A stretch of 64,000 bases of DNA from Pratylenchus scribneri (taxonomy: Eukaryota; Nematoda; Chromadorea; Rhabditida; Pratylenchidae), in assembly GCA_030063045.1 (NCBI GenBank), contig JAQSEB010000114.1:1984001-2048000 (forward strand), read 5' to 3'. Made by a program: the position numbers and the translations under genes. The notes under the pieces were generated by a model. That model was not told the DNA's origin. It was given only the letters and a program-made list of their open reading frames with translations, and did no database searches. The first letter of the stretch is position 1, and the number at the start of each line of letters is the position of its first letter. This document shows positions 23,444 to 36,289 of this stretch, piece by piece.

Positions 23444-23994
23444 TAATATTAAAAATGTGAATTGATCAAAGAATTAACTTTCATCGAAAACTTTTATATT
23501 ACTTGTTCAAAATTAAGTTAGAATTGGTTAAACCAAAACGAAACATAATCAAACGCTTATTGATTCGATTTATATAAAAAGCCAATAATATTTTCGCCAC
23601 TTTCAACAAAATATTCCTTCCAATATAGATCTAGGAAAATAAAAACAAATTGTTAATTAAACTAAACTAAAATGGTTCATAAAACAAATTTCGGCAAAAT
23701 TACTTTGACAGTTATTTTTATACATCCAATTTCGTATATTTTGGAGAATTTTCTCACACGCAAAAATGGGAAAAAAATGTAATCAAATACGAGAGAGAAT
23801 TAAGCCCAGAAATAATTTAAAAATTTATGAACAAACCGGATTCAAGGCAAAACTTGAATGGGAAATATGGACGAATGAATGGACTACAGGTGGAAAAGAG
23901 CCAAATGAAACTGGAATGGTCGATGGCATTTCAATAAACTTTTCAAACATTTCGTCGGCTTCCTCTTGAATTCATTCAAAATCCCTTTCCATTG
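23444..23994. other. Intergenic region upstream of the PAN-domain gene
   Basis: AT-rich spacer with a weak family C-like trace at about 23510-23570. A 67-codon plus frame at 23766-23969 begins with ATG but has no recognisable features and is not called. Confidence 0.4.
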
Positions 23995-24465
23995 TCAGGG
24001 CCTCCTCCATTTCACAGTGATCATTTCGCCCAAAAGCCGCTTAATCCTCCCCACATTTTTGGGAATGGAGGATTTGTCGTCGATTTTCCCTCTCAGCGTA
24101 AATCCGGCGTGTCCATGTCCGGCTGCCATATCCTCCCTCTCACATATATTTATGTGCCCTGTGGACTGTGTCCAGTGGGCCTGATAAGCCGTCCATTCGA
24201 TCTGTTCCTCTTCCTCTCGGGAAAGTACACCAAATCTCCTCCTGTACTGTTGGACTCGTTGCTGGAATCCGCCAAAAACCTTCCCAAAATATCCGCCATT
24301 CACCTCCGAATCCTCCACCTCTGTTAAATTCCAATTTAGTTTGAAAACAAAATTCCCCAAATCCAATTTTGAACGCCCAACAAAAATGTCCGCCATGAAA
24401 GTGGTCAAATTTGAAGAAAGATTGGCTAAATTTATTGGCCTTTTATTTATTACATTCTTTGGCAA
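23995..24465 (-). CDS. Candidate single-exon ORF, unknown protein (antisense to PAN gene exon 1)
   Basis: A 156-codon minus-strand frame, or 132 codons from an inner ATG at 24394-24392, coincides with a clearly GC-richer block than its surroundings. It is hydrophilic, with an acidic/Gln stretch around SREEEEQIEW, and has no signal peptide, membrane segment or known motif that I can recognise. A plus frame is also open over about 23999-24329. The block could instead be 5' leader or promoter DNA of the PAN gene, whose start codon it overlaps. Low confidence. Confidence 0.25.
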   Translation of the reverse strand: MPKNVINKRPINLANLSSNLTTFMADIFVGRSKLDLGNFVFKLNWNLTEVEDSEVNGGYFGKVFGGFQQRVQQYRRRFGVLSREEEEQIEWTAYQAHWTQSTGHINICEREDMAAGHGHAGFTLRGKIDDKSSIPKNVGRIKRLLGEMITVKWRRP

Positions 24466-27400
24466 TTCAGTTAAAGGTAAAATTATTGGTGATATTGTGT
24501 AAAATTAAGTTGGTCTTGCAAATTGTTTGTCAAACCACTTATAAGCCTTCAAAATTATCGTTTAAAGATATTTTAGTATCAAGGCAATTTCTTTTTGCCA
24601 CAGCTCAAGAAGGAAGCAACCAATATTGGAAGGCGAAATGCCATTGGAAAGCACTAAATGTCCTCTAAAAAGTGGCTTTTCTAATTTTATGGAAATTTAA
24701 AACATTTTTAAATAAGCGGTTTTTTCCTTAAAATATTCTAGTTTATTACATTCAAAGACATGCAACTTTTTTAAAGTTTTGAAGAATTCATACAAATTAA
24801 AAATGGCTAAATTATACATGGCATTTTAGGCTTTGGTTTTCAAAGGCTCAAGATAGGGTATTGCCTTATTTAGCCATGGCCAAAAAATTGCCCAAATACT
24901 TAAATAGTCATACTGAAATCCTTATTTTCAAATCCATAATGTCAACCATTCACTTCCAGCATGTTTCCCACTGTACGGTGGTGGCACTTGTGGCGGAGGT
25001 GGTGGCATATTCTGCTCACCTTCCTATTCCGCTCCGGTTTATTCCTATCCATCTGCCGTTGATCAATCCTATTCTGGATATGCCCCATATGGAGGCCAAG
25101 GCCAATATGCCCAGCAGCCATATCATGCATCAAAATCGAGGACAATGGGCTCAACATATTCGGCATCGAACAATTTGGATTCTTGCCTTCGACGATTTCC
25201 GGACACCCGACTGGCTTGTGCCCTGCCTTTCGAGAGAAGGACCCCCAGCGATGAACGGGAATGTCAAAGGCAAGTTTGGATGAAAGATATTCCAATGAAG
25301 AAAAATTGAACTATTTAGGATTAGGAAGGGTCCGACTTGACGCCTTTTATGTATAATAGCTTATCAAGTACTTAATGAATTTTGATTATTTTATTATCAA
25401 ATTAAAGTAAAAACTTTTGGCTATTTAATAATATTAATTTTATTAAAATTAGTTCAGAGAATTGATAGAGTTATGGTATGTTAAAATCAATCAAATTTAT
25501 CTAATCTAAAATAAGATAGTTTTAAATAGTTTTTCGGCATAATTCAATCAATTCTGAATGAATTTAATAAATAAAAATTAATATCATTAGTTAGCCAAAA
25601 GTCTGCTCTTTAATTTGATATTAAAATTATCAATAATTGTTACTTTTACGGAGACATGGCTAAACGACAAGTTGGTATTCTCTGCGGAAATTTGTACATC
25701 GAATTTACACAACAAATTAAATGATTATTATAAAATTAATACCAATATAGCTCTGATACTTATATATGTAGATGAGTGGAATTGAAAAGAATTTTGCTGG
25801 AAAGTTGGTAACAAAAAGACTTTAAAAATCCGTTAAAAATGAAATAGTTTTCGTTTTTTGGCCATAACTTTCTGACCAATATTAATAAAATGACCCATAA
25901 TCCAAACAATTTTATGCAGACATTGCCTGAATGCAGCCCCCCGTTGCCACAGTTTCCAATATGACCCGTTGGGCAGTGTTTGTGACCTTTTCGAGCATAC
26001 ATTGGCCTCAGAGGCAGTTTATGGGACAACAACGGCAACCACCTTGGGCGATTCAATTCCATCGAATCCATTCAGCAATGGGAATGATGGATGGAAAGGA
26101 AAGAAACGAATGGGAAAGAATGCGGCGATTGTGGAAAAGCAGAAGCAACGACGTGAACGGCGATTTGTGCTTCACAATGGAGTGCCATTGGATGGGCACA
26201 GCAAGGCAATGTTGACTGGAATGGGACACGGTGGAGCAATGGCAATGGCCGATGTTGGATTCAGGTGAATTATGGGCAAATGAATTTGTGAAATATATTT
26301 TGGAAATAGAACGGAATTAAAAATAAATTTATTTGACCAAAACATAATTAATGCAATTAATTTTAGCATAATTTTTAAATTTATGTTTTTAATGTTTCAG
26401 CATTGAAAAAGTGTTTAATATTATATTTTATAGCACCATTATGGAATTAATACTTTTTAATTTGCAAAAAAAAAAACATTGAAATCACCGAAATAAGAAG
26501 GAGTAAATGGCCAAAATAATTACAAAGGTTTAAGTAGAGATTGTCATCTCATTCCCAAACCAAATATATTCAAAATTGGATAGAGCTGGCCAAGACGCAT
26601 TGAATGGTATATAATTTGTCTGGTTTAGCCAACAATTAAAGGGTATTAAACGGTTTAAAAACCCATTTATCATATGGTGCGTTTCGAAGAGATTTATCGA
26701 TTTCTATTGGATATATGGTTAATTGGTCTAGGATAAACTTCTGAAATCTTTTAGGCATTTTAAATATACCTTTCTATAATTTCAATGTCATTTTCAGCAA
26801 AATATAAATATTTCCCATTTTTAAATTAATAAAAAGGTAAAATGAAGACACAAAATAATTTCGGATTGAAATTCTGAATTTTTACCCCAAATTTGCGTAC
26901 TTTCAGTGGCACCTCTTCTTCTTCCTCAACAAATAACAATAATTGTGTTCCCTCATTGGAAAGCCGTTCGGGCGTCTTATTCATTGGCATTGACCCAGGC
27001 TGCGATATTTCCACATTGGCTTATGATGATGAAGAGGATAATCTGCTGGACAATAATTTGCCAATTCCATCGCCGGCAACGGCGCCATCCACCGTTGGCC
27101 AATTGGAGCCAATGCCGGCGCCACCAAAATTGCTGCCATCAAGAAGGGCAGAAATGCCCTACCATCAGACGGTAATATTAAAATTGGCAATTATTTGTTG
27201 AATTTTGAAAATGTTATAATCTTTTGATCCAGAATTTGAGAAAAAATTAATTTATAGCCATAATTCCACGTTAGCCGTATATTAAAAATTCATAATTTAA
27301 TTAATCTTTTTAAATTGGAAAAATTTTAATTTAAAATAACAAAAATTATGGAATTCTAAAAATTTAAATTTTTTGTCATAATTTTAATTTCCCTCTATCC

Positions 27401-30400
27401 ATAAATATATTGAAAATTGGTATTTAATAAGCCTTTTTAAATTGGAAAAAGTTTTAATTTATGGCCATATAATTTCTTTCATCCAATTATTAAAATTCGT
27501 TACTTATTGTTAATGAGCCTTTTTAATTAATTCTTTCACAGACATTGCCAACATCCGCCGCTGTGGCTGGCCATGCAGAGGTGGAAATGTTGGATTGTCC
27601 AGACGGGGCCAGGGCCCGAGTCCAACTGATCGATGGGATCAGTTTAACCGGGCAACGGGTGTTGGTGGCAATCCAATTGGATTCGGCGGATGTTTGCCTG
27701 CATGTTTGCCGTCAAAATGCTGTAAGTCGGATAATATTTTATTTTAAAGTTTTCAGAATTTTTTGATCGAAAATAAATAAAAAAATTATTTTTGATTATT
27801 ATTTTCATTTTCAGCATTTGGATGGACTGCATTTCCCGAGCCAATGCCTTGCGGCCACATTCCACCGTCAATCGGGCCGATGTGAAATCCTTGGACAGGC
27901 AATTTCGCCCAATGGCCCACTCCAATATACACCAAATCCTGATTCACTCTATTTTGAGAAAATTTGCATACCCCGTAAGCCAATTTGACTTTTTAATGTA
28001 ATTTATATTTATTTAATAGATGGTGATTTACCGCTTGGTTGCGATGATGTAATCCATCGAATTCCGCAACATCATTTGGATCCACGCCGGGTGGCTGGGA
28101 GTGGAACAGTGCAAACTGCCAGCAGCCAACTTGAATGCATACAAAAATGCATTCAAGCAAAGGTTGGAATTGGAATTTGTACAGAAAATGTTAATTACAT
28201 AGTTTGGCGATTGTTCTAAAAAATTGGAGAGGAAAAGCTAATCCTGGGACAATTATTTAGCCATGGAATTAAGTAAAATTTCCCATTAAAATAGAATCCA
28301 TTTGTTAAAATTAATTCACAAAAAGATTTGAATGGAATTTACAAAAAGTCCCGAAAAAGTTAGAATGAAATTTCCAGAATGAATCTAAATTAAGTAGTTT
28401 AGAAAATGTTGCCTCAAGATTCTCATAAAAGGATTTTAGAGGAAGAGAAAGCTAAAGGCCTATGGCATATTTGTTGGTTATGAATAACTGTAAATGAAAT
28501 AATTTAAAAACAATTTAAATATCCTAAAGGATTTAAAAATAACTTTGACTTTGACTGATATTGTTAAAAGGTTGGCAATTGCATTCATTTTCATTTTTCC
28601 CAATAAAATACTTTAATTTTAATGTTTTTCAATTCCCAAAAAAGGTTCGCCTCGGCTTTGAATGTGCCTCTGCCTCATATTTCTTCGATTGGCCCAAACA
28701 GAATTGTTTCCTGACTCGATTCACTCGACTTTCTCGGCCGCATATGTATTCGGCGGAACGCAAAGAATTGGTGGACTACATGGAAATGCCACCTTGCTTT
28801 CAACTTGCAACAGGTGGCCAATAAATTTGAATAATAAATACCAAAATAAAATTTTAATGCCATTTTATTAAGAAATTTAATACAATGTCTAACAAATAAG
28901 AATACTAAATACTACTAAATAAAATCTTGTGTCATTGAAATTAGGATTAGAATTGATGCAATTTTAGGTAAATTAATTTTGAAAAATCAGGATTTAGTCT
29001 CCTTTAAAGAATAATTAACTTTGTTGCTATTTTTTGAAGAATTTATGCCATAAAATTATAAAAATTAAAATTAAAGGCTCATTAAAACATTGAAAAATGT
29101 AAACAATTTAATGGTATCTTAATCAATTCCCGCCTTGACTGTTGATTTTAAACTGACAAAAAAAATTTATAGGGCAAATTAGAATTTATAAATTATCTCT
29201 TTGAATATCCAAAGGGATTTATTGTTAAAATAGAAATAAAAATTTTAATAAGAAAAAAAGGAAGAAAAGATATTATAAAGTTAGGACTTAGGAGATACAT
29301 CCATTAAAAATAAAAAAATTAATTTAAATATTTTTAATCTATTTAAAATTTATTTTTGACATTTTTGGATGGGTTTATAATTTATATCTCTTTGAAGAAG
29401 GTCGTAAAAAGATTTTAAAAATATGGAACCCTCCAATATCCCTTCAGGCCCTCGTCAACATGATTCACTGGCCATTGGCTGGAGTGCCTGCATTGGCGGC
29501 CTTCGATGGAGGAAAAAGGCGAATTGCACCACAAATACGGTACCAAATGAATGCACCGAATCGGAGGCATGCACCACAGAAACGGGAATGGCATCCACGG
29601 CGACGGCATTGATGGCAAAATCGGTGGCCCCAAATATTGAAGTGGCAAAACGATTTCGGGCACCCACTGTGGCTTCAAATGAAGCCAGGTAAATAACTTT
29701 TAATTTACCGAAAATTGAAAATGCTAAAAAGATTTTAATGGTTTAGAAGTTTATTTTAGACCCATAAAATTTATAACAAATTGGATGGATCTATACGCAT
29801 TATTTGATTATGTTTTAACTTCGATTTAACTAATTCTAACTTAGTTTTGAACCATTAAACCAAAATTAAGTTTATACCGTTTAATACCCTTTAATTGTTG
29901 ACCAAACCAAAATTGGTTTAAACCGTTTAATACCCTTTAATTGTTGACCAAACCAAAATTGGTTTAAACCGTTTAATACCCTTTAATTGTTGACCAAACC
30001 AAAATTGGTTTAAACCGTTTAATACCCTTTAATTGTTGACCAAACCATGAAAAATTATACCATTCAATGCGTCTTTATCAGCTCTATCCAATTTAGATTA
30101 TATTTGGTTTTGGAATATGGGACAAACCATCAAAATATTTTATTTATTTTGGTATACCATTTTTCGGCAATTAAAATACTATTCAGTATTATTATTATTT
30201 CCACTAATTTTCAGCCTTTTCGGTGAGCAAGATTACGAACATCAAAAAGAGATCAGCTTCTTTGGCCCACCGCATAGCCAGCAAAGCAGAACAAAAAATG
30301 CAGCTGTGGCACAAAATGAAGATGGAATTGATGATGGATTAGTGGATGTTGATATTGATGAAGGCAATGAAAGTAAGAAAACATTTGGGATTGGTAACAA

Positions 30401-31281
30401 TTTAATATTAAAATATTAGGAAAATTAAATTTAAAATTTTTGTCATTAATTCTCTTCAAACGAGCCATTTTAGTAGCTGGCCTATTATTGATTTTAACCA
30501 TTGCGAAGAAATTGGGTACAGTAAATTCGTATGGCCTTTTAAAATCCCAAATAATATATTCAAATTTAAAAAATATCAAATATAATTTATATCTAATGAT
30601 AGGGAATTTAACGCTCTACAAAACCATACCAAAATCATCAAAAACAGTTAAGATTGAAAGGAGTTATAAGCGTTCAAAAATGCAGGACATTGATTGACCC
30701 AATCGGCATTTTCCTTCTCTTCTTGAGAGAGAATACGGTATTGAAAATGAGAAAGGAATTTTCCATATGCCTGCGGCTATCATCATTAAAATAGAAGAAA
30801 AGGGGACTGAAAAGTGACCACCCACCACCGTAACCCCTCTCTCTTTGATTCCCTTTGCCCAATTCAATCATTCATTATTTCCTTCATTTCCAACCATTTT
30901 TGATGATTTTGGTATGGTTTTGTAGAGGAGAAAATTCTCCATCTTTTGATATAAATAATATTCCATAATAATTTGAATGAATTATTTGGGACTTAAATGA
31001 ATTATGATCAAAATAGTAGAGTCAAATAAATTTAACTTTTTTAAAAAAATGAATTTCATAAAATTTAAAAAAAATAAATATTTATTCCAAATTTCGCAGA
31101 TGAAATTCTGCCTGAACCATCAACCCCAGGCACAGGCACCAATAATTGCGATCCCCGCGTTCAATGCTGTCCCATCGAAGAATTGGACGGTCCAAAGGGA
31201 ATTGTGCGTGGATGTTCCCTGGGAACACGGCAATTGGCCGATGGCCGAAAAGTCAGCTGCGTTCCGGATAAATGCCAATAA
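24386..31281 (+). CDS. Secreted protein with three PAN/apple domains
   Basis: Exons: 24386-24476, 24960-25269, 25920-26264, 26907-27171, 27542-27721, 27815-27974, 28020-28162, 28645-28813, 29448-29688, 30215-30372, 31100-31281; phases agree throughout, 747 residues. The start gives a signal-peptide-like core (LAKFIGLLFITFFGNS). Next come a Gly/Cys patch (GGGTCGGGGG), a Tyr/Gln-rich linker, and PAN domains at about residues 109-160 (short), 356-448 and 457-549. The PAN domains show spaced cysteines and the typical CHSFQYDP, CLAATFHRQSGRCEIL and CASASYFFDWPKQNCFL words. A Ser/Asp-rich linker follows, then a Cys-rich tail (CDPRVQCCPIEE...). PAN modules mediate protein or carbohydrate contacts; in nematodes they occur in apical matrix and cuticle proteins such as NOAH and LET-653, which also carry ZP domains. 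No ZP domain is present here. Intron 2 has a GC donor. The exact C. elegans counterpart is not recognised. Confidence 0.8.
24585..24860. repeat. Fold-back repeat family A, copy 6
   Basis: Strong left arm (GAAGGAAGCAACCAAT, CACTAAATGTCCTCTAAAAA, GTGGCTTTTCTAATTTT) and weaker right arm. It occupies intron 1 of the PAN gene (24477-24959). Confidence 0.7.
25350..25665. repeat. Fold-back repeat family B, copy 6
   Basis: The left arm (TTATCAAATTAAAGTAAAAA) and right arm (GTCTGCTCTTTAATTTGATA) flank the family middle. It lies in the GC-AG intron 25270-25919 of the PAN gene. Confidence 0.7.
26515..26745. repeat. Repeat family C, copy 4
   Basis: Contains ATTGGATAGAGCTGGCCAAG, ACGCATTGAATGGTATATAA and CAACAATTAAAGGGTATTAA. 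It lies in intron 26265-26906 of the PAN gene. Confidence 0.7.
29715..30165 (-). repeat. Repeat family C, copy 5, with a 46-bp tandem expansion
   Basis: The unit TTAATTGTTGACCAAACC..AAACCGTTTAATACCC repeats at a 46-bp spacing about four times (about 29868-30055). It is flanked by the usual family C outer blocks (ATTCAATGCGTCTTTATCAG, AGCTCTATCCAA). It lies in PAN-gene intron 29689-30214 and is inverse to the array at 36420-36740. Confidence 0.85.
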
Positions 31282-31370
31282 AAAATGGGAAAATTAATTT
31301 AAACATTTAAATTTGTTAAATTTTTTATTCCAAATTGGTTGATGTGAAAGAACGGCGGAAAGAGCACAAA

Positions 31371-31376
31371 AATAAA
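31371..31376 (+). promoter_or_regulatory. Candidate polyadenylation signal of the PAN gene
   Basis: AATAAA 90 bases past the stop. Another AATAAA overlaps the stop codon itself at 31277-31282. Which is used cannot be decided from sequence. Confidence 0.3.
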
Positions 31377-31598
31377 ATACAAAACACATATTTTTAATCA
31401 AAAAAATTAATGTTCTATTAATATATTTTAAAAATGGAATAAAATGTGAATATTTAAAAAGGAAAAATTCATTATTTTAAATGGAAATTTGTAGCAAAAA
31501 TTCATTTTTTAGATAAAGCTAAAAAATTTTGGGTAAAGGAGAGATTCAGAATCAAAAGATTAAATTCATTTAAAGCCAAAAAATATTGTTAGTGGGAA

Positions 31599-31769
31599 AT
31601 GAGCACCCGAAGGCCAAAAATGCAGTATATTAGAATTTATCGTTTGAGAAAAAGTGTGCCCGGAGAAATGTGGCATCCACTGGTGGAGGCTACTCCAGAA
31701 GAACGACCAATTGAGCCGGCACTTGAACAGGCAGAAAATAGTTCGGCTCCATCTCGATTCCGTCTATAA
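31599..31769 (+). CDS. Small ORF or alternative last exon, 56 residues, unknown
   Basis: ATG AGC ACC starts a frame with gene-like codon use (Glu/Pro-rich, ending SRFRL) and a TAA at 31767-31769. An AG at 31588-31589 could be a splice acceptor. It may be an alternative terminal exon of the PAN gene 300 bases upstream, or a small independent gene. No domain is recognised and no signal peptide is present. Confidence 0.25.
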   Translation: MSTRRPKMQYIRIYRLRKSVPGEMWHPLVEATPEERPIEPALEQAENSSAPSRFRL

Positions 31770-32237
31770 TGGAAAATTCGAAATTAGGAATAATTTAAAA
31801 CCCCTCTCCATCTATTAATTTTACAGTCTCGAATTTGAGGACTTATAGCTTCTAGCAGGGTGAACTTTAAAAATTTTTTATTGCATTTTCTCTAAAGCTC
31901 CACGAAATTCATTATAAATTTTGTAAAAATGTCCATAAATTAAGGAATTAGACCCCAAATTTTCCCAATTTTTTAAAGGGTTGAAAAATAATTCCCCATG
32001 GTTAAAAGAGGTTATACGATAATTTAAATTTTTAGTTCATTCTATTTGATATTCTAATAGGAATTGTTTTGTATTGAAATGTGAATGCTCGTCACAGAAG
32101 CATTTTACAAGCGCTACATTTCCTCCCTGTGAAGTTCCAAATATTTAATTGTCAAAAATTAGTTAAGAAATAAATCCATTGTTTTGTGAAAAGATTAATA
32201 AAAAAAAAATTCCTTACCAGAAAAATCGATGGGTCGA
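31770..32237. other. Spacer between convergent genes
   Basis: AT-rich 3' spacer between the PAN gene region (plus) and the ZP gene (minus). No repeat or coding signal noticed. Confidence 0.5.
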
Positions 32238-35200
32238 TTAGATTACTTTATTCCCGTTGGAAAGTCTAAAGAAATCTTTTTTTGAATATACTGACTTATA
32301 TTGTCTGCAAATTGAATGGCCAACAATGGCCGAAGCCAATCCGAATATCAACAAAACGAGGATGGCTAAAGCGGCAAAAAGTACGGAACTGATGCATACA
32401 GCCGATTGGCCAGCAGGCGCAAATAAATTGGCTAAAAATATATAAAAATTATTACAAAAATAATTTAATTTTTTACCATTTTTGGAGGCGGATTGTTTTG
32501 CCAAAAATTGTTGTCGATCATCGCCCTCATCCTCGCCTTCCACCGGTTCATCCAACACAAAAACATATTGCGAGATTAAATCCGCATCCACAGTGCGCGA
32601 TATGGGGGAATGACGACGAATCTGAAATAGAGGGAAAAATTTTTGTGCCCAAAAATTTGAGGATTCACTCGATTTTTGGCAATGGAAATATTATTCTTTG
32701 GATCATCGCGCGAATTCTGGAAACGAACGCCTTGGCAATCGGGTGGCTAAATAAAGGGGAAAATTATGAAAATTAATTTAAATTATTATATTTTGATTAC
32801 AGTGATGCCGGCGCATCCATCATCTGCTTTGACACACAATTTGATTTCGCATGAGAATCGGACACCGAGTCGATCACGGAACTGGGAGGGAATGATGGGT
32901 TGTGAGAATATTTTTTGAAATGAGTGTAAGGCAAACTTTTTTGTTTATCATACATTTTGTTTTGCAAAAATCAAATTGTCTTTAACTTATTCTAAACAAA
33001 AATTGGCTTATTTCTTAAATCTAAAGCAATGATCTGGCCTTTTAAACAACTATAATTGAATTAATAAATCCAATGCTTGACCTTAACCTTTGATCAAATA
33101 AGTGAGGATATAATAAATATTAATAAAAAGGATACTACGATTTAATTTTCTTGCAATTCATTGTGTCAAAAATTCTCTTTTTAAGGACATATATCATGGC
33201 CAAATCAGGCTTATTTAAGATTCATATGTTCCGAGACCTATAAGCCATAATCTACTTTTGTGGCAAATTTATATGCCCTCAAAAAAGATTATTTCACAAC
33301 GGAAAATTTTTCGATAAATTTAAATTCAATATTTCCTAGTCAATCAACAAAAAAGGCACTAAATGCCCTCACCTTGAATACATAGGATTCGCGATAGGCT
33401 AAATTCAGCGCCTCCGAATAGGTTGGATCGCCCAGCACATTCGGATCCTTGTGGCAACTGTGTGAAAATGATGGATTTAGGGTGGATTTGAGAATTTTTT
33501 TTCCCATAAATCCAAAATAGTATTTTTTTTACCCCCTTTCGTCGATCACTTGCACTCGATCGCCTTGGCCATCCTCCACATAGCAACTGTGCACCAACAT
33601 TCCGTACATATCTTTAAATAATAATAATGATAATTTTAACAATTTTATTCTTTCCACATTTTTTCCTCCATAAATAAACCCAAAAGTTTAGCTTTCTCAC
33701 CCGAATCGCATTCCCAACGATGCACAATGAGATCACCGACTCGCGCAAATTTGAGTATTTCTCCGTTCAATTCATCCTTTCGAATTGTGTAATGGCAAAT
33801 TGGCGGTGGCATATCATTTTGGACAGTGTCCGGTGTCACATCCCTGTGGGCGAATTTTTACATTTTTATACTTTTTCATTTAAAATTTTTTTGTTTTGAA
33901 AACAATTTATCAGTTAATTGGGCAGATGATTTTTAAAAAATGGATGCAAAAAAATGGCCATAACTTTGGTCACTTATGTTTGATCAATCGTATTATTATC
34001 AAAATATTCTATCGGATGAGTTTAACCCAAATGGAATACCATAAAAATTTAATTTATAATAGATTGGAAGATTGCTGAGATATTGGCCAATGCTCAAAAT
34101 TAAGATAGTTTTAATTAATAAGCAAGCAATTATAACAGATGACTGATGAGAGGGAAAATCGCCTAATTTCCAAATATAGGCTTCACATTTTTAATTTAAT
34201 TTTTATAAATTTTAACAGTCCTCTTCCTATTAAACATACCAAATACAAAGATGGAATATGAGAAGAAATAATAAATTTTGAATTGGAAAGAAGTTATTGC
34301 CAAATTTATGAAGCATATTTTTGACTGATTATAAGGAATTTCTATTTAATATTTTTTTTACTTTTATTCACAATTTATTATGGCCATTGGCAACATTTTT
34401 ATGAATAAAAATAGTAGAATAGCCACTGGCCAAAATGGTCAGAAAAATGAGGGGATATGAAAGGAATGGACGCCACAGAGCCCCTGGAGAGGACGACGCA
34501 ATTATTATCGAAGGGGGAAATAAAGGTAAATTGCCCAATTGTGAAAAAAGGTTGCGGCGATGAATGGATAGATTGCCCCATGAAATAAAGCAGATAATGA
34601 GGAAGTGGGGGTTGGGTCTTATGGGGCAAAAATGACCAATCCATATTTGGAGAATGTTATTTGAATTATTTCTGGGCGTAAATGTTGGCAACAGGTGTTT
34701 TTTCTTCTCATTTTACAATGGCTTTTTTAAGCTTAAAAACAATTCCCCTCAAAAAAAATTTACCCCACAGTCATTCCGGCATCCACATCTTGGTCCGCCT
34801 CCCGGTACATACAATTGATGTGGAAGGCACGATCCGTTTTAGTGACGAAAAGCTGCGCAAATATTAAAAATTAAAAGGAAATAAATTTAATGAATTGGGC
34901 AACTTGATGAAAGGAAATGACCAAAACAGTGGAGAATTGCATGCCTTCGGGGCGAACCTGCAAAAATATTTTGTGAAAATGAATGGATACAAAAATCTTT
35001 AACTTATATTTTATTCAAAATCCAAAATGACAAAAAAAAAATGTGCAATTAAATAATCTAATAAATAATTTAACCATTGACTTTTTTACTTTCCCTATGT
35101 CTGTCAATGACAATAATGCCTAAGAGCCTTTCATTTTCATTCTACTGTACCCCCCACTTCTTGCCTATCACCCGTTAACCTATCAATCAAATATTGCCTC

Positions 35201-36166
35201 AATTCGCATTTATAATCCAGCCTTTTTCCACTCTTACTGTACCCCTACTTTTTGCCTAATCATCCGTCGCGTCAATCTATCAATCAAATATTGCCGCAAA
35301 CTGCCTTTTTAAGCCCGCTCATTTTCTACCAAAAGATTCACTTTTTTGTCACGTTCTTTCATCACAATTTTCGCTAACATTAGATAAATAATAATTGAAA
35401 GATTCTCCCCTTCAAATTCATATCCCTTTTTTGGCCCATCGGGAGCTTTTAGTCCAGGAAAGAATAGGTCACTAAAAGTGCCGTTATATCTTTTTTTTGT
35501 AGAAACCCAAATATCCCTCTTTTTATGTAAAAATATTCCGACCATTCTTTGCCTGTCCATATTGCATGAGCCATGATGCAATCGAATACCGCCTCGGCCA
35601 TCGTGGTCGGCGCCGCCAGCTTGGCTAAAGTCCACTCGGCAATCTGAAAGCACAAAAATAAAATAAAATAATTTAATTAGGCCATTCCAATAATATGAAA
35701 AGTTCTTATTTGGACTTTTGTCATTATTCATATTTTTCAAATCTACGAATAAAGAATTGTTAAAATAAAAGAATGAAAATATAAAAAAATTGAATTTATA
35801 AGTCCAACAAGGCAAAAAAATTAAATGGCTTATGCCAAAACCAATTTTTTTACCCTCTGGATTCAGCTTAATTTAATTTAAATTCCCCCCATTTGATCTA
35901 CCTGGATTATTATAATGCCCTTGGACATAGATTTTGCCGGTGAATGGCCGTTTTGTGCGGAATCGCATTTCAATTGTGTCCGGATGGCAACTGATGTTTG
36001 GTTGCCCCAAAAGGGCATTGTCCAATTCGGGGATGCCATTACCAATGGCATTAGCCGATGGAATGATTAGGAGAAGAAAAAATGCGAAAATGGCGATGAA
36101 AGGGAACAAATTTAGTGGATGGGTGGAAATAGATGGTCGATGTCGTGTTTGAGGCCGCCGATTCAT
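32238..36166 (-). CDS. Cuticlin-like ZP-domain transmembrane protein
   Basis: Minus-strand exons (5' to 3'): 36166-35902, 35643-35543, 34957-34904, 34852-34764, 33843-33701, 33611-33533, 33457-33373, 32881-32801, 32746-32669, 32621-32477, 32431-32238; all phases fit, 437 residues. Residues 18-40 are a signal-peptide core ending SANA. A ZP domain spans about 60-304: NISCHPD, GHYNNPDCRVDF, CNMDRQRM, FHINCMY, MPPPICHYTIR, VHRWEC, GMLVHSCYVEDG, FSCEIKLC and CAGITPPDC, with the cysteines expected for the nematode cuticlin subfamily. A furin-type RIRR is at 325-328. A transmembrane helix lies at about 385-408, followed by a short basic tail. The role inferred from the family is furin-released monomers polymerising into cuticle ribbons such as alae. 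Downstream AATAAA lies inside the last codons. The C. elegans cut/cutl counterpart is undecided. Confidence 0.9.
35095..35310 (+). repeat. Dispersed repeat family G, copy 1
   Basis: Block with CATTTTCATTCTACTGTACC, TCAATCAAATATTGCC and a partial internal duplication (about 35140-35210 and 35225-35300). Its reverse complement appears at about 43490-43630. It lies in intron 34958-35542 of the ZP gene. Confidence 0.6.
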
Positions 36167-36289
36167 TTTTGGGCTGAGGCCTTTTGAATTGATGAATCTA
36201 ATTTTGTAATTTACCCAAATCTGTTTAAATTTAAAAGTGGATATATTTATTTTAAAATAGTATTTAATTTGACGAAAAAATTGAAATTA

